Shown here: positions 42,251 through 49,758 of the stretch, in pieces
Layout of the letters: each line of letters starts with the position of its first letter
How positions within the stretch are numbered: the first letter of the stretch is position 1
Assembly (NCBI GenBank): GCA_002897775.1
Contig: BDTR01000057.1
Coordinates: 1 to 57,209, forward strand
DNA from: a bacterium BMS3Bbin08
GTDB lineage: Bacteria; Nitrospirota; Thermodesulfovibrionia; UBA6902; BMS3Bbin08
Reading direction: 5' to 3'
Length of the DNA stretch: 57,209 bases
Program-made: the position numbers and the translations under genes
Notes under the pieces: model-generated
Database searches by the model: none
The model's input: only the letters and a program-made list of their open reading frames with translations
Told to the model about the DNA's origin: nothing

Positions 42251-43012
42251 AAAATTGAGCATCTTCATCCCTTTACCAATAGGGACAGCGCTCCTCATGG
42301 CGCTTAACACAAAATCCTTTGCCTTGACCACGGCTTCTTTGATGTCAAAACCCAGAGCAAGAGAGGCAGTGATAACTGATGAAAAAACACATCCTGTACC
42401 GTGATATTCTCCATCAAGGATCTCGTTCTCAAGCGACAGGAATTCCTTCCCGTCAAAGAACAGGTCCAGTGCCCTTTCCTTCAGGTGTCCTCCGGTAATT
42501 ATCACTGATTCAGGCCCGGATTCTTTGAGCGCCATTGCCGCTTTTTTCATGTCTTTATCGTCCTGAATGTTGATCCCTGTAAACAAAGAGGCCTCATATA
42601 TATTGGGTGTTATTGTCCTGGCCAGCGGAAACAGGTATTTTTGCATTGCCTCAAGCGCCTTGTTCTCAATCAGAGGCGTTCCGCCTGAGGACACTGTTAC
42701 CGGGTCAACAACAAAGTTTTTTATTGCATACAGCCTTACTTTTTCAGCAACGATCTTTATGGTTTCCGCGCTGTACAGCATTCCTGTTTTACTCGCGTCA
42801 GGAGATATATCACGCAGAAGCACATCTAACTGTCTTGAGAAAAAAACCGGGGGCACGTCAAATACCTCATAGACGCCCTGGGTGTTCTGGGCTGTTAATG
42901 CCGCGATAACACCGGTTCCATACACACCCAGCGACCTGAAGGTCCTTAGGTCTGCCTGCATGCCGGCGCCTCCGGTAGGGTCGGAGCCTGCTATTGTAAG
43001 AGCGGTTTTCAT
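42248..43012 (-). CDS. thiD: Hydroxymethylpyrimidine (phosphate) kinase
   Basis: A 254-residue ribokinase-fold enzyme. [20 protein letters not shown] (6-25) is the HMP-binding opening, and [19 protein letters not shown] is the ATP-binding anion hole. It phosphorylates HMP and HMP-P in thiamine synthesis. No other thi genes are near. Its stop (42250-42248) is followed by AAGTAG repeats. No TPP riboswitch is visible upstream. Confidence 0.94.
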   Translation of the reverse strand: MKTALTIAGSDPTGGAGMQADLRTFRSLGVYGTGVIAALTAQNTQGVYEVFDVPPVFFSRQLDVLLRDISPDASKTGMLYSAETIKIVAEKVRLYAIKNFVVDPVTVSSGGTPLIENKALEAMQKYLFPLARTITPNIYEASLFTGINIQDDKDMKKAAMALKESGPESVIITGGHLKERALDLFFDGKEFLSLENEILDGEYHGTGCVFSSVITASLALGFDIKEAVVKAKDFVLSAMRSAVPIGKGMKMLNF

Positions 43013-43185
43013 ATAAACCCATACTTCCCGGTTAAACGTTGTACTCCCGGGTATGCAAAGACTATATCAAGTAATTTATAATATTTTCAACAAATGATTT
43101 TAGTCTTGACACCCGTCCCCTTGTTTTGCTTTCGCAGGAAAACAAAGGAGAGCGGTTTTAACCATTATTTTATTAAAGGATTAAA

Positions 43186-43695
43186 ATGAACGAACAGGAA
43201 GAGTTTCTAGACGTAGTTACACGTGACGGGGAAATCATCAAAACACTTCCAAGGTCTGAGATACACGGCAACCCCTCTTTGATCCACAGGGTTGTGCATG
43301 TCCTTGTGTTCAACAGCAAGGGAGAGCTGATTCTGCAGAAGCGCTCAATGAACAAGGACGTTGCTCCGGGGAAGTGGGATACGTCCGTGGGCGGGCATGT
43401 TAATTCAGGCGAAACCCTTGATAAGGCTGTTCAGCGCGAGATGGAAGAAGAGCTGGGCATTACGGTGGTCAGACCCGAATTCCTTTATTCATACATCCAC
43501 TCAAATCAATATGAAACAGAACTCGTATATACCTACTCCTGCGTTTATGACAGGGAAATAAAACACCAGCAGGATGAGATCGATGAGGTCCGGGCATGGC
43601 CTATGGATGAGATCAGGGAGAACATGGGCAAGGGTGTCCTGAGCGATAATTTTGAACATGAGTTTGAGACGTTTTTGAAAAAAGGAGGCAAGTAA
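43186..43695 (+). CDS. Nudix hydrolase (Idi/YfcD-like)
   Basis: A 169-residue protein with a complete Nudix box GGHVNSGETLDKAVQREMEEELG at 69-91 (first and last parts given: GGHVNSGE, REMEEELG). The first part ITRDGEII-like VTRDGEIIKTLPRSEIHG and LILQKRSMNKDVAPGKWD resemble the isopentenyl-diphosphate isomerase-type Nudix branch, often called YfcD. Substrate not clear. AAGGA lies 7 bases before the ATG. Confidence 0.9.
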   Translation: MNEQEEFLDVVTRDGEIIKTLPRSEIHGNPSLIHRVVHVLVFNSKGELILQKRSMNKDVAPGKWDTSVGGHVNSGETLDKAVQREMEEELGITVVRPEFLYSYIHSNQYETELVYTYSCVYDREIKHQQDEIDEVRAWPMDEIRENMGKGVLSDNFEHEFETFLKKGGK

Positions 43696-43761
43696 ACCGA
43701 GTTTAGCTGTGGCCCACCGGGACCGTCAGTCTCGGACAAATTGTTCCCGTTTTCTTTAATA

Positions 43762-44088
43762 AATATTGATTCATATTAGCGCTTTAACTTATTGTAATAT
43801 TGCGAAAATAGAGCATTATTCGATTAAACTGCTGCCTGTTTCAGTTTCAGCGGCCTGATTTCATTTAATTCTTTTGATTCCGCAATTCTGGCCCTGTGTG
43901 GTGGGGTCAGACATGACTATTGACATTTGGTTGTTTGTAAATCAATTAACCAGAAACCAATTTGTCAGTATCGTTGGAAAGTCAATAGTCATGTCTGACC
44001 CCATTTTTTGATGAATGAATATGAATGAATATTGACTGATCACGGCGGTTTAACTTATTGTAATATTGTGAAAATTGAGCATTACTCA
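43762..44088. repeat. Direct repeat flanking a perfect 23-bp palindromic element
   Basis: About 61 bases starting AATATTGA (43762-43822) recur exactly 266 bases further right (44028-44088), with TTTAACTTATTGTAATATTG identical. The second copy begins the Mth938-like gene. Between them TGGGGTCAGACATGACTATT and the remaining 3 bases (43902-43924) recur inverted at 43981-44003, a perfect 23-bp terminal palindrome around 56 bases. The shape recalls REP-type elements moved by REP-associated tyrosine transposases. Confidence 0.75.
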
Positions 44089-44409
44089 TTCGGCAGGATC
44101 ACGATCGACGGGAAAACCTACACATCCGACGTCATTATATATCCAGACCGCGTTAACCCTTCATGGTGGAGAAAGCAAGGACATCTTCTTCAAATAGAAG
44201 ACCTGGAAGATATTGTAAGCACAGGATTACAGGTGCTTATAGTAGGCACAGGTTATTACGGCGCAATGCTGGTTCCGGAGAAGACCATCGAATATTTCCG
44301 GTCAAGAAAGATCGAAGTGTATTCTGACAACACTCAAAAAGCTGTCAAACTTTACAATGAGGTCTCAGATAAAAAACCCGCTGTGGCCGCCCTGCATCTT
44401 ACATGTTAG
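44068..44409 (+). CDS. Mth938-like (DUF498) protein
   Basis: A 113-residue protein: VKIEHYSFGRITIDGKTY, then IIYPDRVNPSWWRKQGH, VLIVGTGYYG and a C-terminal AALHLTC, the pattern of the Mth938/DUF498 family of unknown function (related human protein AAMDC). I take the GTG at 44068 as start because the family begins here; a longer reading from a TTG at 44032 lies in repeat DNA. No ribosome binding site is clear. The upstream 61-base duplication contains a copy of its first codons with GCG in place of GTG. Confidence 0.8.
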   Translation: MKIEHYSFGRITIDGKTYTSDVIIYPDRVNPSWWRKQGHLLQIEDLEDIVSTGLQVLIVGTGYYGAMLVPEKTIEYFRSRKIEVYSDNTQKAVKLYNEVSDKKPAVAALHLTC

Positions 44410-44471
44410 AAAAAAAAGAGCTGCTGCCTGCCCGGTCTCCCGTAGAGAAAATAGGATACGCACAAATGTCG

Positions 44472-44500
44472 TTGACAATTTTTTTTAAACATGGTAATTT
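44472..44500 (+). promoter_or_regulatory. Promoter upstream of the cold-shock gene
   Basis: TTGACA (44472-44477) and TAATTT (44495-44500) are 17 bases apart. Transcripts would start near 44507, only 30 bases before a terminator-like hairpin and 113 bases before the cspA ATG. Confidence 0.6.
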
Positions 44501-44536
44501 CTACTAAGTGAAGTTTCAGGAGTTTTTGTATCTGTT

Positions 44537-44574
44537 AAGGCCGCAAAGACTTTAAGCTTTGCGGCCTTTTTTTT
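44537..44574 (+). terminator. Terminator-like hairpin in the cspA leader
   Basis: AAGGCCGCAAAG (44537-44548) pairs with CTTTGCGGCCTT (44557-44568) with an eight-base loop and is followed by a run of T residues (44567-44574). Since it lies between the promoter at 44472 and cspA, it would act as an attenuator or make a short RNA of about 65 bases; ending a transcript from the gene before it is the alternative. Confidence 0.82.
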
Positions 44575-44619
44575 AGAGGACGTTATCCGGAGACTTTAAT
44601 TTACAAGGGAGGTAGACTG

Positions 44620-44823
44620 ATGGCTGAAGGAACTGTAAAGTGGTTCAATGAATCAAAGGGTTTTGGTTTCATATCCAAGGAAAACGGCTCTGATGTTTTT
44701 GTCCACTATTCATCCCTCCAGGGTGATGGATTTAAAACCCTCAACGAGGGCGATAAAGTCAGCTTTGATGTTGAGGAGGGCGAAAAAGGCCCAAAAGCGG
44801 TCAACGTAGTTAAGCTGCAATAA
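44620..44823 (+). CDS. cspA: Cold-shock domain protein
   Basis: A 67-residue CspA-type protein: [16 protein letters not shown] (4-19, RNP1 KGFGFI) and VFVHYSS (26-32, RNP2). It binds single-stranded RNA or DNA as an RNA chaperone. The ribosome binding site is AGGGAGGT, about 6 bases before the ATG. The leader from the proposed promoter is about 113 bases with a strong hairpin, as in regulated cold-shock genes. Complete. Confidence 0.96.
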   Translation: MAEGTVKWFNESKGFGFISKENGSDVFVHYSSLQGDGFKTLNEGDKVSFDVEEGEKGPKAVNVVKLQ

Positions 44824-44840
44824 CTGCTATTTCTGACATT

Positions 44841-44893
44841 GGCCGGGATTTGCTTTTTGATATCAAATATCAGAACTCAATTCCTGGCCTTTT
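44841..44893 (+). terminator. Probable terminator after cspA
   Basis: GGCCGGGA (44841-44848) pairs with TCCTGGCC (44882-44889) with one G-U pair, enclosing an A+T-rich loop with a TTTTGATATCAAA-like palindrome, and TTTTATT follows. It lies 18 bases after the cspA stop and before the YbjQ genes. Confidence 0.5.
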
Positions 44894-44938
44894 ATTTGCG
44901 ATCGGCCATTTTTAACCCATATACAAAGGAGGTTTTTA

Positions 44939-45253
44939 ATGCTACTGACAAATGTAGAGTCTGTCCCGGGTAAGACCATTGCTGAACATTTCGGTCTTGT
45001 ATCCGGAAGCACTGTCCGTGCAAAGCACATTGGAAGGGACATCGCCGCCTCGTTCAAAAATATAGTAGGCGGCGAACTCAAGGGTTACACTGAGCTTCTG
45101 CAGGAGTCCCGCGATCAGTCTATACAACGCATGATAGAACAGGCAAAGGAACTTGGTGCAAATGCTATCCTGAACGTACGTTTTGCCACATCAGCAGTGG
45201 CTCAGGGCGCGTCTGAACTCTACGTGTACGGAACAGCGGTACGGGTCGAGTAA
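44939..45253 (+). CDS. YbjQ-family protein (DUF74), soluble
   Basis: A 104-residue protein of the YbjQ/DUF74 family: MLLTNVESVPGKTI, HIGRDIAASFKNIVGGEL, AKELGANAILNVRFATS and ELYVYGTAV are typical. Members form oligomeric rings; some databases suggest heavy-metal binding but the role is not settled. AAAGGAGG precedes the ATG. It is 13 bases before a second YbjQ-type gene with a membrane anchor, followed by an M48 protease. Confidence 0.9.
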   Translation: MLLTNVESVPGKTIAEHFGLVSGSTVRAKHIGRDIAASFKNIVGGELKGYTELLQESRDQSIQRMIEQAKELGANAILNVRFATSAVAQGASELYVYGTAVRVE

Positions 45254-45266
45254 ATAAGGGTATATC

Positions 45267-45746
45267 ATGGAACAGCTTATTATATTTATTGCCCTTATAG
45301 TCCTTGGTTACACTGCCGGCACCATAGCTGAGCGAAACCACTATAAGTCCATAAAGACCCGCGAGCACAAGCTTCTGAGTCTCCCTGCCTGCACTATTAA
45401 AAACGCCCTTTACAATGACGCGCAGGTGGATAAAGCCCATCTGGTATCAGGAAGCGTCGTGGTTTCAGTAGATTACTTTAAACGGTTCCTGGCAGGCCTG
45501 AGAAATCTGCTGGGCGGCGAGTTAGTATCATATGAAACTCTTCTGGACAGAGCGCGGCGGGAAGCTGTGCTCAGGATGAAAGAAGCGGCAAAAGGAGCTG
45601 ACATCATTATTAGCCTGCGGATCGAGACCTCTTCGATCGGCCAGAGCGCGAATCGGCGTCAGTCTCTTGGCAGTATCGAAGCCATAGCCTACGGTACAGC
45701 TGTTACATATAAAAAAGTGAATGAGATACCGGGCAAAAGAACTTAA
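45267..45746 (+). CDS. YbjQ-family protein with N-terminal membrane anchor
   Basis: A 159-residue protein: a membrane helix (about 4-19), a short linker, then a YbjQ-like domain (SVDYFKRFLAGLRNLLGGEL, AAKGADIIISLRIETSS, IEAIAYGTAVTY). It is a clear but diverged paralogue of the preceding gene, without the N-terminal half of the domain being well kept. It overlaps the following M48 gene by 26 bases, so expression is coupled. Role unknown. Confidence 0.82.
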   Translation: MEQLIIFIALIVLGYTAGTIAERNHYKSIKTREHKLLSLPACTIKNALYNDAQVDKAHLVSGSVVVSVDYFKRFLAGLRNLLGGELVSYETLLDRARREAVLRMKEAAKGADIIISLRIETSSIGQSANRRQSLGSIEAIAYGTAVTYKKVNEIPGKRT

Positions 45747-46563
45747 GCAAAACGTTAATGTTTCCCGCACATCGCCGATAAAAGAGCTTTTCATCCTGTT
45801 AGGCGGTGTTCTTGGCATCTTAATAGCTGTCTACGCGGCGCTCGGGTTTGCTGTTGACCTTGTCGTGCCAAAACTGCCTTCATCAATAGAGCAGAGTCTT
45901 GGCCGGCTCTATTCGGGGATATACGATGATACGGATGAAACGCCTGCTGAAGCGCAACTTCAGAAGATCCTTGACAGGCTCTCTGCAGCAAGCGGGGACA
46001 CGGAGATCAAATACAAGGTTCATATAGTGCTCAACCCTCAGGCAAACGCCCTTGCTTTACCGGGCGGGAATATTATTGTCTTTTCCCGGCTAATAGAAGA
46101 AACCGCTTCAGAGAACGAACTGGCTTTTGTTCTTGCGCATGAGCTGGGTCACTTTGCCAACCGGGACCATTTGCGCGGCCTTGGCAGGGGACTGGTTTTG
46201 CTCACCATTTCAGCAGCACTTCTCGGAGCAGACAGCTCGGCTACAAATTTTATTATGAATTCGCTGCAAAATGTCGAGATGAAGTTCTCGCAAAGACAGG
46301 AGCAGGCCGCTGACCTGTGGGCTCTGGACCTGCTGAATAAAACATACGGACATGTCGGCGGGGCAACTGATTTTTTCGAACATATGTCAAAAAATGATAA
46401 AAGAGGGCGTATCAGATACTACTTTGCCACACATCCGCACCCTGAGAACCGCATAAGGGTCTTGAGAAAGAATATACTGAAAAAAGCTTATCTGGAAAAA
46501 GAAAAGACCGCGCTGGATAGACCTTTAAGCAAGCTTGTAACAACCCCTGGAAGAACAAATTAA
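45721..46563 (+). CDS. M48-family membrane metalloprotease
   Basis: A 280-residue protease: a membrane helix (about 22-47), then the M48 domain with HELGHFANRDH (140-150; zinc His140 and His144, catalytic Glu141) and the third zinc ligand in QEQAADLWAL. FATHPHPENRI is the typical C-terminal substrate-site segment. It resembles HtpX/LoiP-type quality-control proteases, active outside the cytoplasm if the helix is an anchor. The ATG at 45721 lies inside the end of the previous gene. It completes the YbjQ-YbjQ-M48 group. Confidence 0.92.
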   Translation: MRYRAKELKQNVNVSRTSPIKELFILLGGVLGILIAVYAALGFAVDLVVPKLPSSIEQSLGRLYSGIYDDTDETPAEAQLQKILDRLSAASGDTEIKYKVHIVLNPQANALALPGGNIIVFSRLIEETASENELAFVLAHELGHFANRDHLRGLGRGLVLLTISAALLGADSSATNFIMNSLQNVEMKFSQRQEQAADLWALDLLNKTYGHVGGATDFFEHMSKNDKRGRIRYYFATHPHPENRIRVLRKNILKKAYLEKEKTALDRPLSKLVTTPGRTN

Positions 46564-46579
46564 ATACAGCGCTCCGGCC

Positions 46580-47395
46580 CTATTTTTTTGTCTTTTTTGA
46601 CAACGGCCCGTAACTTCCGGGTCTTCTGTCCTTAAAAATATCATTAAACATGTTTAACGACTTATTCCTTGCTTTTTCAGGTTCAAGCTCTACTACTGAC
46701 AGCACTTCTTCGTCCTCTCTAGCCCTTGTTAAAACCTTGCCTTCAGGAGAAACGATAAGGCTCTGACCTATGAAGGTAAGGGGCTCACCATGCTCTTTTC
46801 TGTCTTCAGTGCCGGTCCTGTTCGCTGTCACCGCGTAGACCCTGTTTTCCAGGCACCTGACAGGCATTGCCTGCGGGCAGTAAGGCAGTACGAGATTTGA
46901 AGGATGCGCCACAATATCCGCACCCAGCAACGCGAGGCTTCTCATGGACTCAGGAAAGAACCAGTCAAAGCATATCATAAGGCCGATACAACCTATATCC
47001 GTATCCCAGGCCCTGAACCCCGTGTCTCCGGGAGTAAAATAAAGTTTTTCTTCAGAGAAGAGGTGTGTCTTGCGGTAAACACCGACCAGTCCCCCTGGAC
47101 CCATGAGAACCGCTGAGTTATAAAATCTATCGCCCATTGCTTCTGCAAGGCCTGCGGCGATGTAAATGCCTTTTTCACTGGAAAGGGCTGAAAGAAAATC
47201 AGTGGTATATCCCTTTGGAACAGGCTCGGAAAGTTCGGCTACTTCTTCAACAGAGATAAACTGGTAACCGGTCGCAAAAAATTCGGGGAGCACAAGAAGG
47301 TCAAGGTCCACATCATTTACCGCGGACAGGACCTTGTCGAGATTTTCCTTTTTCCTGCCAAAGGAAGGAGCAAACTGGTAAAAGCCGGCTTTCAT
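46580..47395 (-). CDS. Carbon-nitrogen hydrolase (nitrilase superfamily)
   Basis: A 271-residue amidohydrolase. The Glu-Lys-Cys triad is seen in LVLPEFFATG (Glu38), YRKTHLF and MICFDWFFPESMRSLA; ADIVAHPSNLVLPYCPQAMP and YAVTANRTGTE follow. The substrate (omega-amides, deaminated glutathione, N-carbamoyl compounds) cannot be told. It is convergent with the M48 gene, 16 bases apart, and divergent from the YgjP-type gene. Confidence 0.88.
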   Translation of the reverse strand: MKAGFYQFAPSFGRKKENLDKVLSAVNDVDLDLLVLPEFFATGYQFISVEEVAELSEPVPKGYTTDFLSALSSEKGIYIAAGLAEAMGDRFYNSAVLMGPGGLVGVYRKTHLFSEEKLYFTPGDTGFRAWDTDIGCIGLMICFDWFFPESMRSLALLGADIVAHPSNLVLPYCPQAMPVRCLENRVYAVTANRTGTEDRKEHGEPLTFIGQSLIVSPEGKVLTRAREDEEVLSVVELEPEKARNKSLNMFNDIFKDRRPGSYGPLSKKTKK

Positions 47396-47450
47396 TGAAA
47401 TAAGATATCATCTTACAGCAGGTAAGTCTACTTTTTCAAAAAATTATAGT

Positions 47451-48149
47451 ATGATCTCATATATCATGCCGAAAGAACCGGGTTACCGTTTGATCAGGAG
47501 CAAAAAGAGAAAGAAGACTATTGCTCTCCGCATTCAGAGAAACGGCGTAATCACCATCCGTGCCCCTTACCATACCCCCTCTCGTGATATAGACAGATTC
47601 TATGAGGACAAAAAGCAGTGGCTTAGCAAAAAACTCTCATCAAAAGGAATAAGTCCCGGAACACCAAAAAAATTCATAACAGGCGAGACATTCCTTTTTC
47701 TTGGAACAAGCTATGAGCTGGACATCCGGGATCCAAACGGCGGAAAAGCGACACTGGATTTTTCAAACAACAGGTTTGTCCTGAGCGGGAATCATAATGA
47801 CAGGGTAAAGGAGCTCTTTATCAGATGGTATAAGAAAGAGGCTCTAAAGAAGATCACCGAACGGGTTGATTTCTACAGCCGCAGGCTTGATCTCTTTCCT
47901 GAAGGCGTAAAGATAACAAATGCTGAATATCGGTGGGGCTCATGCTCTGCGGGCAATGTCCTGTGTTTCAGCTGGCGGCTCGCCATGATACCTCCTGCTG
48001 TGGTCGACTATGTCGTTGTCCACGAATTACTTCATATGAAAGAAAAAAATCATTCCCCAAAGTTCTGGCATTTTGTGGAAACCGCAATGCCCCGTTTCCA
48101 GGAACAAAAACAGTGGTTAAAAAACAATTCATACGGTTTATTCCTCTAG
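47451..48149 (+). CDS. YgjP-type (SprT-like) zinc metallopeptidase
   Basis: A 232-residue protein of the YgjP/DUF45 family. HELLHMKEKNHSPKFW (191-206) holds the zinc ligands His191, His195 and His201; YRWGSCSAGNVLCFSWRL (160-177) is the conserved segment before it. Members are predicted cytoplasmic peptidases of unknown substrate. The ATG at 47451 has no good ribosome binding site; one at 47466 (MPKEPGYRLIR) is equally likely. Confidence 0.88.
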   Translation: MISYIMPKEPGYRLIRSKKRKKTIALRIQRNGVITIRAPYHTPSRDIDRFYEDKKQWLSKKLSSKGISPGTPKKFITGETFLFLGTSYELDIRDPNGGKATLDFSNNRFVLSGNHNDRVKELFIRWYKKEALKKITERVDFYSRRLDLFPEGVKITNAEYRWGSCSAGNVLCFSWRLAMIPPAVVDYVVVHELLHMKEKNHSPKFWHFVETAMPRFQEQKQWLKNNSYGLFL

Positions 48150-48170
48150 CAAAACAGCTGTCCGGCAGTC

Positions 48171-48198
48171 TTGACAAGCCTCTTAAAGATGATATGAT
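48171..48198 (+). promoter_or_regulatory. Promoter of the Cys-rich protein gene
   Basis: TTGACA (48171-48176) and TATGAT (48193-48198) are 16 bases apart, starting transcription near 48205, about 70 bases before the ATG at 48276. Confidence 0.5.
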
Positions 48199-48275
48199 AC
48201 TTAACGGGCAGTTGTAGTACAGACATGAAATCAGTTATATTAAAAGATAAACTTATTTAATGGAGGAAATTTTCT

Positions 48276-48557
48276 ATGTCAGAATGCGCAAGTTGCGGAC
48301 AGGGCGCGGGCCCTTTCGCTGAAGGAAAAGAACTGGTTGAATTTGTGTACAAGGTCCATGACGGAGCGGTAAAGAACCAGCCCATTCCAGACGGCGGGTT
48401 GGAGACACGCTGTCAGGGTTGCAACGAGCCGTTCACATTAAAGACATTTGTGGGCAAATGCCCCAAGTGCGGGGGAGTACACGCGGTCTCACCTCCCCGC
48501 TGCGATGACGCCGCCAACATTCAATTCGCCGGCGCCGGATACAAACTTCCTGAATAA
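48276..48557 (+). CDS. Small Cys-rich zinc-ribbon protein of unknown function
   Basis: A 93-residue protein with seven cysteines: Cys4 and Cys7 (CASC), Cys46 and Cys49 (CQGC), Cys62 and Cys65 (CPKC), and Cys76. The two central pairs would make a zinc ribbon; the first pair may bind another metal. GGAGG precedes the ATG. I know no named family. The stop TAA (48555-48557) lies in the right border box (GTTATTC on the minus strand) of an attC-like site, so the cassette cluster abuts the very end of this gene. Confidence 0.75.
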   Translation: MSECASCGQGAGPFAEGKELVEFVYKVHDGAVKNQPIPDGGLETRCQGCNEPFTLKTFVGKCPKCGGVHAVSPPRCDDAANIQFAGAGYKLPE

Positions 48558-48680
48558 CGATGCGCTCAGTGATGCAGATGTGTAAAATATTAATATGCAC
48601 AAAGATAGTTTGGAAATTACAAACTATCATAATTCAGAATAGTCACGCTGGTCTGCATTCACTGCAGTAGCTGGTTATAA
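48552..48680 (-). other. Integron attC-like site (end of the cassette cluster)
   Basis: Minus-strand boxes TTATAAC (48680-48674) and GTTATTC (48558-48552) form the outer pairs. After an unpaired spacer (48559-48566 against 48665-48673), CAGTGATGCAGA (48567-48578) pairs with TCTGCATTCACTG (48652-48664) with one extrahelical base. A perfect GATAGTTTG/CAAACTATC hairpin (48604-48612, 48620-48628) forms the terminal structure. This is the attC layout. The stop of the RHH gene lies 10 bases before it. Confidence 0.7.
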
Positions 48681-48690
48681 GTTTTATATT

Positions 48691-48906
48691 TCAGTTCATC
48701 AAGATCTTTTCAGCTGATGAAAAAGATACCTTGCCCTTTTTTTCTTTTGCCTCAAACTTTTTTATCTCATTTAAATCCAGAACATTCTCATATAGCTCAA
48801 TGAGTGACTTCTTTATCAAGGTAGATTTATCTTCATGAAAATGATCAGATAATTTTTTCAATATCTTTTCTTCGTCTTTATTAAATCTTACAGATATTAC
48901 TCCCAT
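48691..48906 (-). CDS. Ribbon-helix-helix antitoxin
   Basis: A 71-residue protein: a short strand VISVRFNKDEEKILKKLSDHF and a helix-turn-helix-like KSTLIKKSLIELYENVLD, the RHH (RelB/CopG/DUF6290) pattern. It would bind both operator DNA and its toxin. Its ATG (48906) overlaps the end of a relE remnant encoded just before it, with AGAGGAGG as ribosome binding site, so this pair has the order toxin first. The toxin is truncated, leaving the antitoxin alone. Confidence 0.78.
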   Translation of the reverse strand: MGVISVRFNKDEEKILKKLSDHFHEDKSTLIKKSLIELYENVLDLNEIKKFEAKEKKGKVSFSSAEKILMN

Positions 48907-49085
48907 TGTTTATACACCTCCTCTCTTTTTGCTATTGAAATCACATAATAATCCTTTTTTTCTATATAGAATATAGCTCTGAATTTACCTTTTCTTAACC
49001 TATAATATGATCGCTGTTCAGACGACTTCAATTTAGTGACTACCGGCTCGCATGTGGTTGAATGACTATTTATGTCCCGATTATC
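48897..49085 (-). pseudogene. RelE/ParE-type toxin remnant, N-terminus missing
   Basis: A frame without start codon, 62 residues, ends EPVVTKLKSSEQRSYYRLRK, then GKFRAIFYIEKKDYYVISI and AKREEVYKQWE. This is the C-terminal half of a RelE-type RNase toxin (the RLRKGKFRAIF-x-VI-x-KREEVY pattern). Upstream the frame runs into the mazF stop region (49070-49085) and a TGA. Its stop overlaps the start of the antitoxin gene by 10 bases. The first half was probably deleted when it was joined to the mazF gene. Confidence 0.75.
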
Positions 49086-49408
49086 TCATTTAAACCTTCT
49101 ATGATTTGAACTAATTCCTCTGGCGTCGCTCTGCCGATTTTTTTCCCGATCCTATCAACAGATAATGTTCGAATTTGGCTTATCTTAACCCATGAACGCT
49201 TTGGTAACTTTCCTGTTTTCAGCTCAAATGTCAGTGGAAAGCCTGCACGCTGTGGTTGACTAGTTAGAGCCATGGCTATAACAGTTCCCGAACGCTCATT
49301 AAATATATCGTGACTTAAGATTAAAACAGGCCGTAACCCTGCTTGCTCATGACCACGCACGGGGTTCAAATCCGCCCAACGTATCTCACCCCTTAATATT
49401 CTGGCCAT
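49070..49408 (-). CDS. MazF-family endoribonuclease toxin
   Basis: A 112-residue protein: [20 protein letters not shown] (8-27), [19 protein letters not shown], and [18 protein letters not shown], all typical of MazF/PemK toxins that cut mRNA. It overlaps the antitoxin gene by 16 bases and comes second, as usual for mazEF. Its last codons and stop (ATAATCGGGACATAA) end in ACATAA, one base from the ACATAAC box expected for its cassette. Intact. Confidence 0.93.
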   Translation of the reverse strand: MARILRGEIRWADLNPVRGHEQAGLRPVLILSHDIFNERSGTVIAMALTSQPQRAGFPLTFELKTGKLPKRSWVKISQIRTLSVDRIGKKIGRATPEELVQIIEGLNEIIGT

Positions 49409-49635
49409 TCGCTTAAATCTTCAGATAAACCTTCTTCTGCCATTGCCTTTTCAAATGAAGGGTTAAGTTTGGAACACTCTTTTGCCAACCGGCTGCGTTT
49501 TAAGTGTTGCAGCTTTTCATTGACAGCTTGTTGTATGGCCCGGCTGCGGTTTTGAAATACATGATCACTAACAAGCCGGTCAAGTTCTTCAATCAATTCT
49601 TCATCCAAAGTTATTGCAATTTTGGTTTTACTCAT
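49393..49635 (-). CDS. RHH antitoxin of the MazF pair
   Basis: An 80-residue protein: [20 protein letters not shown] and [15 protein letters not shown] form a ribbon-helix-helix DNA-binding domain; the acidic C-terminus ([10 protein letters not shown]) would wrap the toxin. ATG at 49635 with GAGGT 4 bases upstream; a GTG at 49641 is also possible. Forms a pair with the mazF gene directly downstream. Confidence 0.88.
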   Translation of the reverse strand: MSKTKIAITLDEELIEELDRLVSDHVFQNRSRAIQQAVNEKLQHLKRSRLAKECSKLNPSFEKAMAEEGLSEDLSEWPEY

Positions 49636-49682
49636 AGTCACCTCATAGTATTACATTATATCATACCGAGAGAGTTTTTAAA

Positions 49683-49751
49683 ACATAACGCCATGATCGC
49701 TGGATTTTTGGAGCGCAGTGGAGAAAATTCCAGTGCATTAATTTGTTATAT
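49683..49751 (-). other. Integron attC-like site between relBE and mazEF
   Basis: Minus-strand boxes ATATAAC (49751-49745) and GTTATGT (49689-49683) pair in 6 of 7 positions. After an unpaired spacer, CTGGATTTTT (49700-49709) pairs with AAAATTCCAG (49724-49733) in 9 of 10 positions around a 14-base loop. The relE stop (49761-49759) is 7 bases before it. ATATAAC is exactly complementary to GTTATAT at the upstream end (50311-50305) of the presumed relBE cassette, as expected if the cassette had closed into a circle. Confidence 0.72.
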
Positions 49752-49758
49752 TTAGCTT

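Noticed and set aside
43013..43185. TPP riboswitch before thiD
   Set aside because: No CTGAGA-type TPP core or matching stems are visible in the gap.
44032..44067. TTG start giving 12 extra residues to the Mth938-like protein
   Set aside because: This part lies in duplicated repeat DNA and the family begins at the following GTG.
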